Origin: Tepidimonas alkaliphilus
Lineage (GTDB): Bacteria; Pseudomonadota; Gammaproteobacteria; Burkholderiales; Burkholderiaceae_C
DNA: 64,000 nt
NCBI RefSeq assembly: GCF_007556595.1
Contig: NZ_VJNB01000009.1
Location: 1-64,000 of the forward strand
Reading direction: 5' to 3'
This document shows positions 55,500 through 64,000 of the stretch, one piece after another. Under the pieces are notes generated by a model. It saw only the letters and a list, made by a program, of their open reading frames with translations. It did not search any database and was not told the origin of the DNA. A program made the position numbers and the translations under genes. The stretch's first letter is position 1. Every line of letters starts with the position of its first letter.

Positions 55500-56963
55500 T
55501 TAATTTTCCGCTTTGGCGGGGCGCTCCGTGGCGGTTTTGCTGACCACCACCGGCAAGCCTTTGAGTTGATTGAGCGCCTGTTGCAACTGAAAATCCTTAT
55601 CCGAGCCAAATTCCGGCAGCAGCCGCGCTCCCGGATTTTTGCGTTGCTCCTCTTCCAGCCGCTGGCGGGCTTGTTCACGTTCGCGTTCGCGCTGACGCAG
55701 CGCCTCGCGCTCGGCTTCGCTCAACGGGGTCTCATCGGGCCCCGCCAAGTGTTTGTCCAAATCGGCCTCGCGCGTGCGCAGCGCCGAAAACAGATTGCCT
55801 TCGGGCGTTTCGTCCACCCACACGTCTGGCACGATGCCTTTGGCCTGAATGGAGCGCCCGCTGGGGGTGTAGTAGCGCGCGGTGGTGAGCTTCAGCGCCG
55901 TATCCGGCCCCAAGGGCCGCACCGTCTGCACCGAGCCTTTGCCGAAGGTTTGGCTGCCCATGACGACGGCGCGCTTGTGATCCTGCAGCGCCCCGGCGAC
56001 GATTTCGCTGGCGGAGGCCGAGCCCTCGTTGACCAGCACCACCAGCGGGATGCGCTTGAGCAGCCCTTGCGTGCTCGCGGTCAACCGCGCCACGGGATCG
56101 TTGCCGGGCCGGCGCAAATAATCGCGAGGCGTGGCGCGGTAGGTGGCTTTGCTTTCCTCCAGCTGGCCGTTGGTGGTGACAACCACCGCGTTGTCGGGCA
56201 AGAACACCGCGGCCAAACCCACCGCCGCATCGAGCAAGCCGCCGGGGTCGTTGCGCAAATCGAGCACCAGGCCCTTGAGGTTGGGTTCGGCGCGCACGAT
56301 TTCTTCGATCTTGCGGGCAAAGTCCTCCAGCGTACGCTCTTGGAACTGGGACACGCGCACCCAGGCGTAGCCAGGCTCCACCACCCGGGCGCGCACGCTG
56401 ACGGTTTTGATCTCTTGCCGCGTGATGGTGACGCGGAAGGTGCGGTTTTCGTCGCGGCGGAAGATGGTCAAATCGACTTTGGTGTTGGGCTCGCCGCGCA
56501 TGCGCTTGACGGCCTCGTTGATGGTCAGACCCTTGACCGCTGTGTCATCGATCTTGGTAATAAGGTCGCCGGCTTTGATTCCGGCGCGGAAGGCTGGCGA
56601 ATCTTCGATCGGCGAGACCACCTTGACCAGGCCGTCTTCCATCGTGATTTCGATGCCGACGCCGACAAAGCGGCCTGAGGTGCCCTCCCGAAATTCCTTA
56701 AAGCTCTTGGCGTCAAAATATTGCGAATGCGGATCCAGCGCCGAGACCATGCCGGCAATGGCGTCGGTGATCAGCTTTTTGTCGTCCACGGGATCGACGT
56801 AATCGCTTTTGATCATCCCATAGACGGCAGCAAATTGTTGCAGTTCTTGCAGCGGCAGCGGCGCAAAGCTGGCCCGCGCCGTCGCTTGCAGCCCGACGGT
56901 GGTCAGGGCTCCAGCCAGAGCGCCCAGCGCCACCCAGCCCGCGATGTTCAATTTATGCCCCAT
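55500..56963 (-). CDS. C-terminal processing peptidase, S41 family
   Basis: 487 residues, exported serine protease. It has a signal-anchor at the N-terminus (LNIAGWVALGALAGALTTVGL), a PDZ domain at roughly 95-180 (VGVGIEITMEDGLVKVVSPIEDSPAFRAGIKAGDLI), then the catalytic Ser in NEGSASASEI and Lys in QTFGKGSVQ. LDLRNDPGGLLDAAV is conserved. The C-terminal tail is a charged coiled coil (EREALRQREREREQARQRLEE), common in Burkholderiales CtpA. It processes periplasmic proteins or modulates peptidoglycan hydrolases. Followed by the ThiF gene. Confidence 0.94.
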   Translation of the reverse strand: MGHKLNIAGWVALGALAGALTTVGLQATARASFAPLPLQELQQFAAVYGMIKSDYVDPVDDKKLITDAIAGMVSALDPHSQYFDAKSFKEFREGTSGRFVGVGIEITMEDGLVKVVSPIEDSPAFRAGIKAGDLITKIDDTAVKGLTINEAVKRMRGEPNTKVDLTIFRRDENRTFRVTITRQEIKTVSVRARVVEPGYAWVRVSQFQERTLEDFARKIEEIVRAEPNLKGLVLDLRNDPGGLLDAAVGLAAVFLPDNAVVVTTNGQLEESKATYRATPRDYLRRPGNDPVARLTASTQGLLKRIPLVVLVNEGSASASEIVAGALQDHKRAVVMGSQTFGKGSVQTVRPLGPDTALKLTTARYYTPSGRSIQAKGIVPDVWVDETPEGNLFSALRTREADLDKHLAGPDETPLSEAEREALRQREREREQARQRLEEEQRKNPGARLLPEFGSDKDFQLQQALNQLKGLPVVVSKTATERPAKAEN

Positions 56964-57084
56964 GGCGTGTCCTGCATCCGAATGTCGGCACTATACACCT
57001 TGGACAAAAGCCCAGTGAGCCGGGTTCCGGTGGCATGCAGCTTCCTGGCTTGGGCTGCGCTTTCATGGGCGGCGTCTTGGGCGG

Positions 57085-57831
57085 CTAGCCGCTGACGCTG
57101 TGCTGGGCGAGGGTGGCCGCGGCGGCTTCCACCGCCGCTGCATCGCCAAGGTAGCGCCGCCCCAGCGGGCGCAGCGCATCGTCAAATTCATAGACCAGCG
57201 GCACGCCGTTGGGGATGTTGAGCCCGACAATGTCGGTGTCCGAAATCCGATCCAGGTGCTTGATCAGCGCCCGGATCGAGTTGCCGTGCGCCACCACCAG
57301 CACGCGTTGGCCGGCGCGCACTGCCGGGGCGATGGTCTGTTCCCAATACGGCACCACGCGCGCTACGGTGTCTTTGAGGCATTCGGTCAGGGGGATTTGT
57401 TCGGGCTTGAGGTGCGCGTAGCGTCGGTCGTGACGCTCGCAGCGCGGGTCATCGGGTTGCAGGGCGGGCGGGGGCACGTCGTAGCTGCGCCGCCACAGCA
57501 GCACCTGCTGATCGCCGTATTGACGCGCCATTTCGGCTTTGTTGAGTCCTTGCAGCGCGCCGTAATGCCGCTCGTTGAGCCGCCAGTCCTTGACCACCGG
57601 CAGCCAGGTGCGGTCCATTTCGTCCAGCACGTGCCACAGCGTGTGGATGGCGCGCTTAAGCAGGCTGGTGTAGCACAGGTCAAAGTCCCAACCTTCGTCA
57701 CGCAGCAAGCGGCCGGCCGCCACCGCCTGCGCGATGCCGGTGGGGGTGAGATCCACATCCGTCCAGCCGGTGAAGCGGTTTTCGAGGTTCCAGGTGGATT
57801 CGCCGTGGCGGATAAGAACGAGCTGATGCAT
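57085..57831 (-). CDS. gpmA: 2,3-bisphosphoglycerate-dependent phosphoglycerate mutase
   Basis: 248 residues, histidine phosphatase superfamily. It interconverts 3- and 2-phosphoglycerate in glycolysis. It begins [29 protein letters not shown]; the phosphorylated His is in [28 protein letters not shown] and the second catalytic His in [16 protein letters not shown] complete it. ATG 57831 is the family start. It lies upstream of ctpA on the same strand, an arrangement common in proteobacteria, and is divergent from the rhodanese gene. Confidence 0.96.
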   Translation of the reverse strand: MHQLVLIRHGESTWNLENRFTGWTDVDLTPTGIAQAVAAGRLLRDEGWDFDLCYTSLLKRAIHTLWHVLDEMDRTWLPVVKDWRLNERHYGALQGLNKAEMARQYGDQQVLLWRRSYDVPPPALQPDDPRCERHDRRYAHLKPEQIPLTECLKDTVARVVPYWEQTIAPAVRAGQRVLVVAHGNSIRALIKHLDRISDTDIVGLNIPNGVPLVYEFDDALRPLGRRYLGDAAAVEAAAATLAQHSVSG

Positions 57832-57993
57832 GGTTGGGTACGCTGGGCTGGGGCTTGGGCGGGTCGTCGGCAGCCCGCACAAGAAAAGAGAAAAGAGGGA
57901 TAAACGTCAACATTCTAGAATATCGCCCCAGTTCAAACAGGCCGGTCGCCGCTGGGCGGCTGGCGGGCCATCCGTAAACGAGGTGCTCGAATC

Positions 57994-58407
57994 GTGCTGG
58001 AATTCTTGGCGGACAACTGGGTGTTGGTCGCGGTGGCGCTGGGCTCGGGCTTGATGTTGCTGTGGCCCGCGCTGACGGGCGGATTGGCCGCCGGCGTCAA
58101 CCCCACGCAGGCGGTGCAGATGATCAACCGCGACAAGGCCGTGGTGATCGACGTTTGCACGCCGGCGGAATTTGCCGCCGGGCATGTGGCCGGCGCGCGC
58201 AATGTGCCGCTGGATGAGCTGGCGACGCGCTTGCCGCAGGTGGTCAAGAACAAGGCCACGCCGCTGGTGCTGGTGTGCGCCTCGGGCGTGCGCTCGCGCC
58301 GGGCGGCGGCGATCGCCAAAAAGCTCGGCTACGACAAGGCGGTCTCGCTGGCGGGCGGCTTGGCGGCTTGGCGAGCCGCGAGCCTGCCGGTGCAAACCGG
58401 CGGCTAG
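57994..58407 (+). CDS. Membrane-anchored rhodanese
   Basis: 137 residues. It starts at GTG 57994 with one membrane span (LEFLADNWVLVAVALGSGLMLLW), then a rhodanese domain with INRDKAVVIDVCTPAEFAAGHVAGARNVP and the active-site loop VCASGVRSRRAA. The catalytic Cys is intact. A sulfur-transfer role is expected. In many proteobacteria this YibN-type rhodanese precedes grxC and secB, and the same order is seen here. It is in a run with grxC, secB and gpsA. Confidence 0.9.
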   Translation: MLEFLADNWVLVAVALGSGLMLLWPALTGGLAAGVNPTQAVQMINRDKAVVIDVCTPAEFAAGHVAGARNVPLDELATRLPQVVKNKATPLVLVCASGVRSRRAAAIAKKLGYDKAVSLAGGLAAWRAASLPVQTGG

Positions 58408-58485
58408 GAGCTTCAGCGGCGGCTCGGGGACTCGGCGGCCCAGCGGGGCTGCGAGGTCGAAGGCTTTCATGTCAACGCGGTCAAC

Positions 58486-58755
58486 ATGGCTCACGTCAAG
58501 ATCTACAGCAGCGATTTTTGCCCCTATTGCCATCGCGCCAAGGCGTTGCTGCGCGCACGCGGGGTGACCGAATGGGAAGAGATCAAGGTCGATGGCCGGC
58601 CTGAGGTGCGGCAAGAAATGGCGCGACTGGCGGGCCGCAGCACCGTGCCGCAAATCTTCATCAACGGTCAGCACGTGGGGGGCTGCGACGACCTGCACGC
58701 GCTGGATGCGCGCGGCGGGCTGGAGCCGCTGTTGCGCGGCCCTTCGCCTGCCTGA
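58486..58755 (+). CDS. grxC: Glutaredoxin 3
   Basis: 89 residues, dithiol glutaredoxin. The active site is CPYC at residues 12-15. The later TVPQIFINGQHVGGCDDLHAL carries the cis-Pro and the GG-D glutathione-binding motif. It reduces disulfides and protein-glutathione adducts using glutathione. Between the rhodanese and secB, the usual yibN-grxC-secB-gpsA order. Confidence 0.96.
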   Translation: MAHVKIYSSDFCPYCHRAKALLRARGVTEWEEIKVDGRPEVRQEMARLAGRSTVPQIFINGQHVGGCDDLHALDARGGLEPLLRGPSPA

Positions 58756-58852
58756 GGACGCGCGGGGCAAGGGCCAAGCGCTGCCATAATCGGCGCTCCA
58801 TCCATCAAGCCCGCCGGTCACGCGCCGGCCTTTGTCCATCAGCGAGCCCGAC

Positions 58853-59323
58853 ATGGCAGACGAAACCCAACAACCGACCCCCGTGTTCCAGATCCAGCGC
58901 ATCTATCTGAAAGAAGCCTCGCTGGAGCAGCCCAACTCGCCGGCCATCTTTCTGGAAACCCAGCAGCCCAGCGTGGATGTGCAGCTGGGCGTCGAAGCCC
59001 AATCGGTGGCCGAAGGCATTTTCGAAGTGACGGTGGTGGCCACGGTGCACACCAAGATCGGCGAGCGCACCGTTTTTTTGGTCGAGGCCAAGCAGGCCGG
59101 CATTTTTGAGATCCGCCACATTCCGCAAGAGGTGCTGCAGCAGGTGGTGGGCATCCAGTGCCCGCAGATCGTGTACCCCTACTTGCGCGCCAACATGGCC
59201 GATCTGATCGTGCGCGCGGGCTTTCCGCCGGTGCATTTGGCGGAGCTCAACTTCCAGGCTATGTACGAGCAGCAGATGGCCCAGCGGCAGGCTGAAGCGG
59301 CGGCCAACGGCCAGGCGGCGTAA
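58853..59323 (+). CDS. secB: Protein-export chaperone SecB
   Basis: 156 residues, tetrameric chaperone that keeps preproteins unfolded for SecA. It starts [44 protein letters not shown] and [36 protein letters not shown] are typical. ATG 58853 is the conserved start; the TTG at 58832 in the same frame is rejected. Acidic N-terminus. It is followed by gpsA with a 21-base gap. Confidence 0.96.
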   Translation: MADETQQPTPVFQIQRIYLKEASLEQPNSPAIFLETQQPSVDVQLGVEAQSVAEGIFEVTVVATVHTKIGERTVFLVEAKQAGIFEIRHIPQEVLQQVVGIQCPQIVYPYLRANMADLIVRAGFPPVHLAELNFQAMYEQQMAQRQAEAAANGQAA

Positions 59324-59344
59324 TCGAGAGCCGATCCACTGAAA

Positions 59345-60370
59345 ATGCGGGTCACCATCCTGGGGGCGGGAGCTTGGGGCACCGCGCTGGCGGTGGTCAC
59401 CGCGCAAGGCGGGCACCAGGTGCGCCTGTGGGCGCGCGACCCAGCGCAAGCCGAGGCGATGGCCCGCACCCGCGTCAACGCGCGCTACCTGCCGGGCGTG
59501 GCTTTGCCTGCTCAGCTTGAGGTCGCTGGCGGTGAGCTGGCCGCGCTGATGCCGTGGCTGGACGATGCCGATTTGGTGGTGGTCGGCACCCCCGTGGCGG
59601 CGCTGCGCGGCTGGTTGGCGCAGCTGGCGCAGACCTTGCCGGCGCGTGGCCGCGCGCACGTGCCCGTGGTGTGGCTGTGCAAGGGATTCGAGCGGCCCCG
59701 GCAAGCAGACGCGCAGGGTCTGCTCGGCCACGAAGTGGCGCAAGCCGTGGCCCCGGCATTGCGCACCGGCGTGTTCAGCGGCCCCAGTTTTGCCCGTGAG
59801 GTGGCCCAGGGATTGCCTGCGGCGCTGGTGGCCGCCAGTCGCGAACCGGCGGTGCGCGCCGCCATGATCGAGGCGTTTCACGGCCCGGTTTTGCGCGTTT
59901 ACGCCAACGACGACGTGGTCGGGGTTGAGGTTGGCGGAGCGGTCAAAAATGTGCTGGCGATCGCCACCGGCCTGTGCGACGGCCTGCACCTGGGGCACAA
60001 CGCGCGGGCGGCTTTGATCACCCGCGGCCTGGCCGAAATGACCCGGCTGGGCGTGGCGCTGGGGGCCCGTGCGGAGACGTTCATGGGCTTGAGCGGGCTG
60101 GGCGACCTGGTGTTGACCGCCACCGGCGATTTGAGCCGCAACCGCCAGGTGGGCCTTCGCTTGGCTCAAGGGTGGGCGCCGCAGCAGGCGCTGCAATCGC
60201 TCGGACACGTCGCAGAAGGGGTCTATAGCGCGCATACGGTGGCCCGGCGCGCGCGCGCTTTGGGCGTGGAGATGCCGATCACGCAAGCGGTGGTAGCCTT
60301 GCTGGACGGCCAACTGGACCCACGCGCAGCGGTCGATCGGCTGATGGGGCGCGACCCCAAGCCCGAGTAA
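59345..60370 (+). CDS. gpsA: Glycerol-3-phosphate dehydrogenase (NAD(P)+)
   Basis: 341 residues. It reduces dihydroxyacetone phosphate to sn-glycerol 3-phosphate for phospholipid synthesis. The NAD-binding N-terminus is [18 protein letters not shown] (GxGxxG). [63 protein letters not shown] (catalytic Lys in GAVKN) and [21 protein letters not shown] are all present. The last gene of the rhodanese-grxC-secB-gpsA run. Confidence 0.97.
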   Translation: MRVTILGAGAWGTALAVVTAQGGHQVRLWARDPAQAEAMARTRVNARYLPGVALPAQLEVAGGELAALMPWLDDADLVVVGTPVAALRGWLAQLAQTLPARGRAHVPVVWLCKGFERPRQADAQGLLGHEVAQAVAPALRTGVFSGPSFAREVAQGLPAALVAASREPAVRAAMIEAFHGPVLRVYANDDVVGVEVGGAVKNVLAIATGLCDGLHLGHNARAALITRGLAEMTRLGVALGARAETFMGLSGLGDLVLTATGDLSRNRQVGLRLAQGWAPQQALQSLGHVAEGVYSAHTVARRARALGVEMPITQAVVALLDGQLDPRAAVDRLMGRDPKPE

Positions 60371-60407
60371 ACCGGCGTGCCCTATAGCCCCAAGGGTTCG
60401 GTTAGCC

Positions 60408-61283
<876 letters not shown>

Positions 61284-61312
61284 CTAGCAGCGCTGCGCCA
61301 GTCAGCCAAGGG

Positions 61313-62188
61313 CTACCAAGCGTGCAGCGTATTGTCGGGGAAGGTGCCGTTTTTGACCGCGGCCACATACGCAGCCATGGCGTCGCGCACGCTGGCGGCG
61401 CCTTCCATGAAGTTGCGCACGAAGCGCGGCGTGCGACCCAGGTGCAAGCCGAGCATGTCGTGCATCACCAGCACCTGGCCGGCGGTGCCGTTGCCGCTGC
61501 CGATGCCGATCGTGTGGCAGCGCGGCAGCTGGCGCGTGATTTCGGCAGCTAGCGCTGCCGGCACCATCTCCAGCACCAGCATGGTGGCGCCGGCGTCTTG
61601 CAGCTCCAGCGCGTCGCGGCGCAGCCGTTCGGCCTCGGCGTCGCTGCGGCCCTGCACGCGGTAGCCGCCCAGCGCGTGCACGGTTTGCGGCGTCAGCCCC
61701 AGGTGCGCGCACACCGGGATGCCGCGCTCGACCAGAAAGCGCACCGTCTCCACCGTCCAGCCGCCGCCTTCCAGCTTGACCATGTGCGCGCCAGCCTGCA
61801 TCAGCGCGGCGGCGCTGCGCATGGCCTCTTCCCGGGAGGTTTGGTAGCTGCCAAACGGCAGGTCGCCAATGATCCACACCGTGCCCTGCACGCGGCGCAC
61901 ACCGCGCACCACGCACTCGGTGTGGTAGCACATCTCCTGCAACGTCACGCCGACGGTGCTGGGGCGGCCCTGGCAGACCATGCCGAGCGAGTCGCCCACC
62001 AGCAGGCAGTCCACGCCGGCGGCGTCGGCCACGGCGGCAAACGTCGCGTCGTAGGCGGTCAGCATGGCGATTTTCTCGCCGCGCTCGCGCATTTCTTGCA
62101 GACGGGGCAAGCTCACCGGCTTGCGCGGCGGCAGCGGCGCCGCTGCCGGCAGCGTGCCATAAGGGGTGCGAATGGAAGGGTCGGTCAT
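61313..62188 (-). CDS. panB: 3-methyl-2-oxobutanoate hydroxymethyltransferase
   Basis: 291 residues. It converts ketoisovalerate to ketopantoate with methylene-tetrahydrofolate. The core signature includes [69 protein letters not shown] and [44 protein letters not shown]. The metal and substrate Asp, Lys and Glu residues are all present. Ketoisovalerate comes from IlvD. First gene of panB-panC. Confidence 0.96.
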   Translation of the reverse strand: MTDPSIRTPYGTLPAAAPLPPRKPVSLPRLQEMRERGEKIAMLTAYDATFAAVADAAGVDCLLVGDSLGMVCQGRPSTVGVTLQEMCYHTECVVRGVRRVQGTVWIIGDLPFGSYQTSREEAMRSAAALMQAGAHMVKLEGGGWTVETVRFLVERGIPVCAHLGLTPQTVHALGGYRVQGRSDAEAERLRRDALELQDAGATMLVLEMVPAALAAEITRQLPRCHTIGIGSGNGTAGQVLVMHDMLGLHLGRTPRFVRNFMEGAASVRDAMAAYVAAVKNGTFPDNTLHAW

Positions 62189-62369
62189 GGCAGCGCGGGG
62201 GTGCGCGGCTTTTGAGCCGCAGGCGCTAGTCTAGAACATCCGGATGCCGCAGGGTTGGCCGACGGGGCGGCCACTCATGGCCCAGCCGGCGTAGTATGCT
62301 TTTGGCTTTGCTATGCCGCTTGTTTCGACGGTCGTGGGGTGCGAGCGCGTCCGCGCCCAGCCATCTTAG

Positions 62370-63284
62370 ATGGATGCTTTGGTCAAATCCGAGTTTCGCC
62401 GCCGGCCTGATCCCCTGAGCCTGCAGCCGCCGCTGCCCGATGTGGCGCGGCAGGCTGAGGCCGACGCGGCGCGCGCGCTGGCGGAGGACGTCGGGCCCGG
62501 CGACCTGACCGCGGCGCTGGCGCCGCCAGGGCGGCGCCTTCGCGCGCGCGTCATCGCGCGCGAAGGCGCCGTGGTGTGCGGGCGGCCGTGGGTGGAGGCG
62601 GCGCTGCGGGCGCTGGACGCCGGCGCGCGCTGGGACTGGCGCGTCGACGAGGGCGGCCGCGTGGAGCCGGGCGCCACCGTGTTCGAGGTCGAGGCCGAGG
62701 CGCGCGCGCTGCTGAGCGCCGAGCGCACGATGCTGAATTTCCTGCAGACGCTGTCGGCCGTGGCCACCGCCACGCGCCGCTACGTCGATGCCGTGGCCGG
62801 CACGCGCGCGCGCATCTGCGACACGCGCAAGACGCTGCCGGGGCTGCGCGTGGCGCAGAAGTACGCGGTGCGCATGGGCGGTGGGCTCAACCACCGCATG
62901 GGGCTGCACGACGCCATCCTGATCAAGGAAAACCACATCGCCGCCGCCGGCGGCGTGGCCGAGGCGCTGCGGCGCGCGCAGCGGCTGGCGCCGCAGGCGC
63001 TGTTCGTGCAGATCGAGGTCGAGACGCTGGCGCAGCTCGACGAGGCGCTGGACGCCGGCGCGCGCCTGATCCTGCTGGACAACATGGAGCTGCCGACGCT
63101 GCGCGAGGCGGTGCGGCGCAACGACGCCCACCCCGGCGGCGGGGCGGTGCTGGAGATCTCCGGCGGCGTGACGCTGGCCAACGTGCGGGCGCTCGCGGAG
63201 ACCGGCGTGGACCGCATCTCGGTGGGGGCGCTGACGAAGGACATCCAGGCCGTGGACCTGTCGATGCGCCTGCTGCCGCCGTGA
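62370..63284 (+). CDS. nadC: Nicotinate-nucleotide pyrophosphorylase (quinolinate phosphoribosyltransferase)
   Basis: 304 residues. It makes nicotinate mononucleotide from quinolinate and PRPP. Signatures are EDVGPGDLTAALAP, LLSAERTMLNFLQTLSAVATATRRYVDAV, ICDTRKTLPGLRVAQKYAVRMGGGLNHRMGLHDAILIKENHIAAAGG and the C-terminal LEISGGVTLANVRALAETGVDRISVGAL. ATG 62370 has no clear ribosome site. The coding sequence contains a perfect 16-bp inverted repeat (62533-62570). It is followed by nadA. Confidence 0.96.
   Translation: MDALVKSEFRRRPDPLSLQPPLPDVARQAEADAARALAEDVGPGDLTAALAPPGRRLRARVIAREGAVVCGRPWVEAALRALDAGARWDWRVDEGGRVEPGATVFEVEAEARALLSAERTMLNFLQTLSAVATATRRYVDAVAGTRARICDTRKTLPGLRVAQKYAVRMGGGLNHRMGLHDAILIKENHIAAAGGVAEALRRAQRLAPQALFVQIEVETLAQLDEALDAGARLILLDNMELPTLREAVRRNDAHPGGGAVLEISGGVTLANVRALAETGVDRISVGALTKDIQAVDLSMRLLPP
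62533..62570. repeat. Perfect 16-bp inverted repeat inside nadC
   Basis: Positions 62533-62548 and 62555-62570 are exact reverse complements (GGCGCCTTCGCGCGCG and its complement) around a 6-base loop CGTCAT. All in coding sequence, corresponding to about codons 55-67. It would form a very stable mRNA hairpin or DNA cruciform. Confidence 0.9.
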
Positions 63285-63299
63285 AGGACGAGCGACGAG

Positions 63300-64000
63300 A
63301 TGGAACACGTGATCGAGGTGGAGGTCGAGCAGCCGGCGTGCACCACGCGCCACGCGTGGGCGCGGGTGCCGGACGAGCCGTCCCCGGCCGAGCGGCAGGC
63401 GCTCAAGGCCCGCATCGCCGAGCTGCTGCGCGCGCGCGACGCCGTGCTGGTGGCGCACTACTACGTGCACCCGGACCTGCAGGATCTGGCCGAGGCCACC
63501 GGCGGGCTGGTCAGCGACAGCCTGGAGATGGCGCGCTTCGGCCGCGACCATCCGGCCCGCACGCTGGTGGTGGCCGGCGTGCGCTTCATGGGCGAGACGG
63601 CCAAGATCCTCTCGCCCGACAAGACGGTGCTGATGCCCGATCTGGACGCGACCTGTTCGCTCGACATCGGCTGCCCGCCCGACGACTTCGCGGCCTTCCG
63701 CGCCGAGCACCCCGACCGCACGGTGGTGGTCTATGCCAACACCAGCGCCGCCGTGAAGGCGCAGGCCGACTGGGTGGTGACCTCCAGCTGCGCGCTGGAC
63801 ATCGTCGGTGCGCTGCGCGACGCCGGGCACCGCATCCTGTGGGCGCCGGACAAGCACCTGGGCGGCTACATCCAGCGCGAGACCGGCGCCGACATGGTGC
63901 TGTGGCGCGGCTCCTGCGTCGTGCACGACGAGTTCAAGGCGTTCGAGCTGGAGGCGCTGCGGCGCGAATACCCCGAGGCCAAGGTGCTGGTGCACCCGGA
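63300..64000 (+). CDS. nadA: Quinolinate synthase NadA (cut by window end)
   Basis: The first 233 or so residues of quinolinate synthase, which condenses iminoaspartate with dihydroxyacetone phosphate using a [4Fe-4S] cluster. [33 protein letters not shown] and [34 protein letters not shown] (first cluster Cys) are visible. [24 protein letters not shown] (second Cys) and [19 protein letters not shown] follow. The third Cys lies beyond the window. It starts 15 bases after nadC; the ribosome site is weak (GACGAG). Confidence 0.95.
   Translation, partial: MEHVIEVEVEQPACTTRHAWARVPDEPSPAERQALKARIAELLRARDAVLVAHYYVHPDLQDLAEATGGLVSDSLEMARFGRDHPARTLVVAGVRFMGETAKILSPDKTVLMPDLDATCSLDIGCPPDDFAAFRAEHPDRTVVVYANTSAAVKAQADWVVTSSCALDIVGALRDAGHRILWAPDKHLGGYIQRETGADMVLWRGSCVVHDEFKAFELEALRREYPEAKVLVHP

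Noticed and set aside
62226-63995. 589-codon minus-strand frame opposite nadC and nadA
   Set aside because: Antisense shadow of two clearly identified genes; no protein family is recognisable.

Overview
The window is a very GC-rich, densely packed bacterial chromosome segment. Gene content points to Burkholderiales (Betaproteobacteria), probably Comamonadaceae or a close relative such as Tepidimonas. The lineage markers are DUF3460 next to scpA, a DUF6806 protein, a TIGR04438-like small Trp-rich protein, the order tRNA-Gln/prs/rplY/pth, and a cbb3 oxidase cluster next to fnr and hemN. The genus is inference only.

Layout. (1) 1-150: two broken pieces of ftsY in opposite orientation, which looks like a fold-back chimera at a contig end. 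(2) 0.15-5.1 kb: two M16 peptidases, rsmD, coaD and a ferredoxin run forward and meet pth. (3) 5.2-10 kb: rplY, prs, tRNA-Gln, ispE, lolB and a TPR lipoprotein run in reverse. (4) 10-16.4 kb: mutM-mutY forward, then rapZ, recN and nadK in reverse, then hrcA forward. (5) 16.5-17.8 kb: a small degraded accessory patch between a CAT-anticodon tRNA and tRNA-Leu(TAA). (6) 17.9-28.7 kb: DUF6806, class I fumarase, UPF0114 membrane protein, acetyl-CoA synthetase, cytochrome c, Trp-rich protein, ilvD, lgt and a malonyl-CoA synthetase-like gene. (7) 28.8-40 kb: a complete cbb3 oxidase locus (ccoI, ccoS, ccoN, ccoO, ccoQ, ccoP, ccoG, ccoH and an unnamed small membrane protein) with its probable regulator FNR/Anr, hemN and a TauE/SafE-like protein. 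FNR/Anr boxes lie upstream of ccoN and hemN, each with a correctly spaced -10. (8) 40-48.8 kb: EamA transporter, nadB, scpA, DUF3460, SulP transporter, metG and mrp/apbC. (9) 48.8-53.5 kb: a variable region with an AT-richer Wzy/PglL-type ligase, a type IV pilin with a sigma-54 promoter, and an overlapping three-gene cassette (AAA-like ATPase/PD-(D/E)XK protein, MNT nucleotidyltransferase, HEPN protein). (10) 53.5-64 kb: folE with a BLUF photoreceptor, a MoeB/ThiF protein, ctpA, gpmA, rhodanese, grxC, secB, gpsA, panC-panB, nadC and the start of nadA.

How the genes work together. The cco-fnr-hemN block is a low-oxygen respiration module: the oxidase, its copper supply and assembly factors, oxygen-independent haem synthesis and the Fe-S oxygen sensor. 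NAD synthesis is spread over the window (nadA, nadB, nadC and nadK). mutM and mutY form one 8-oxoguanine repair operon. The gene set most likely to be an uncharacterised system is the 51.0-53.5 kb cassette. The conserved-looking small membrane gene at the end of the cco cluster is the next candidate. No CRISPR array, insertion sequence, rRNA or replication origin was seen.
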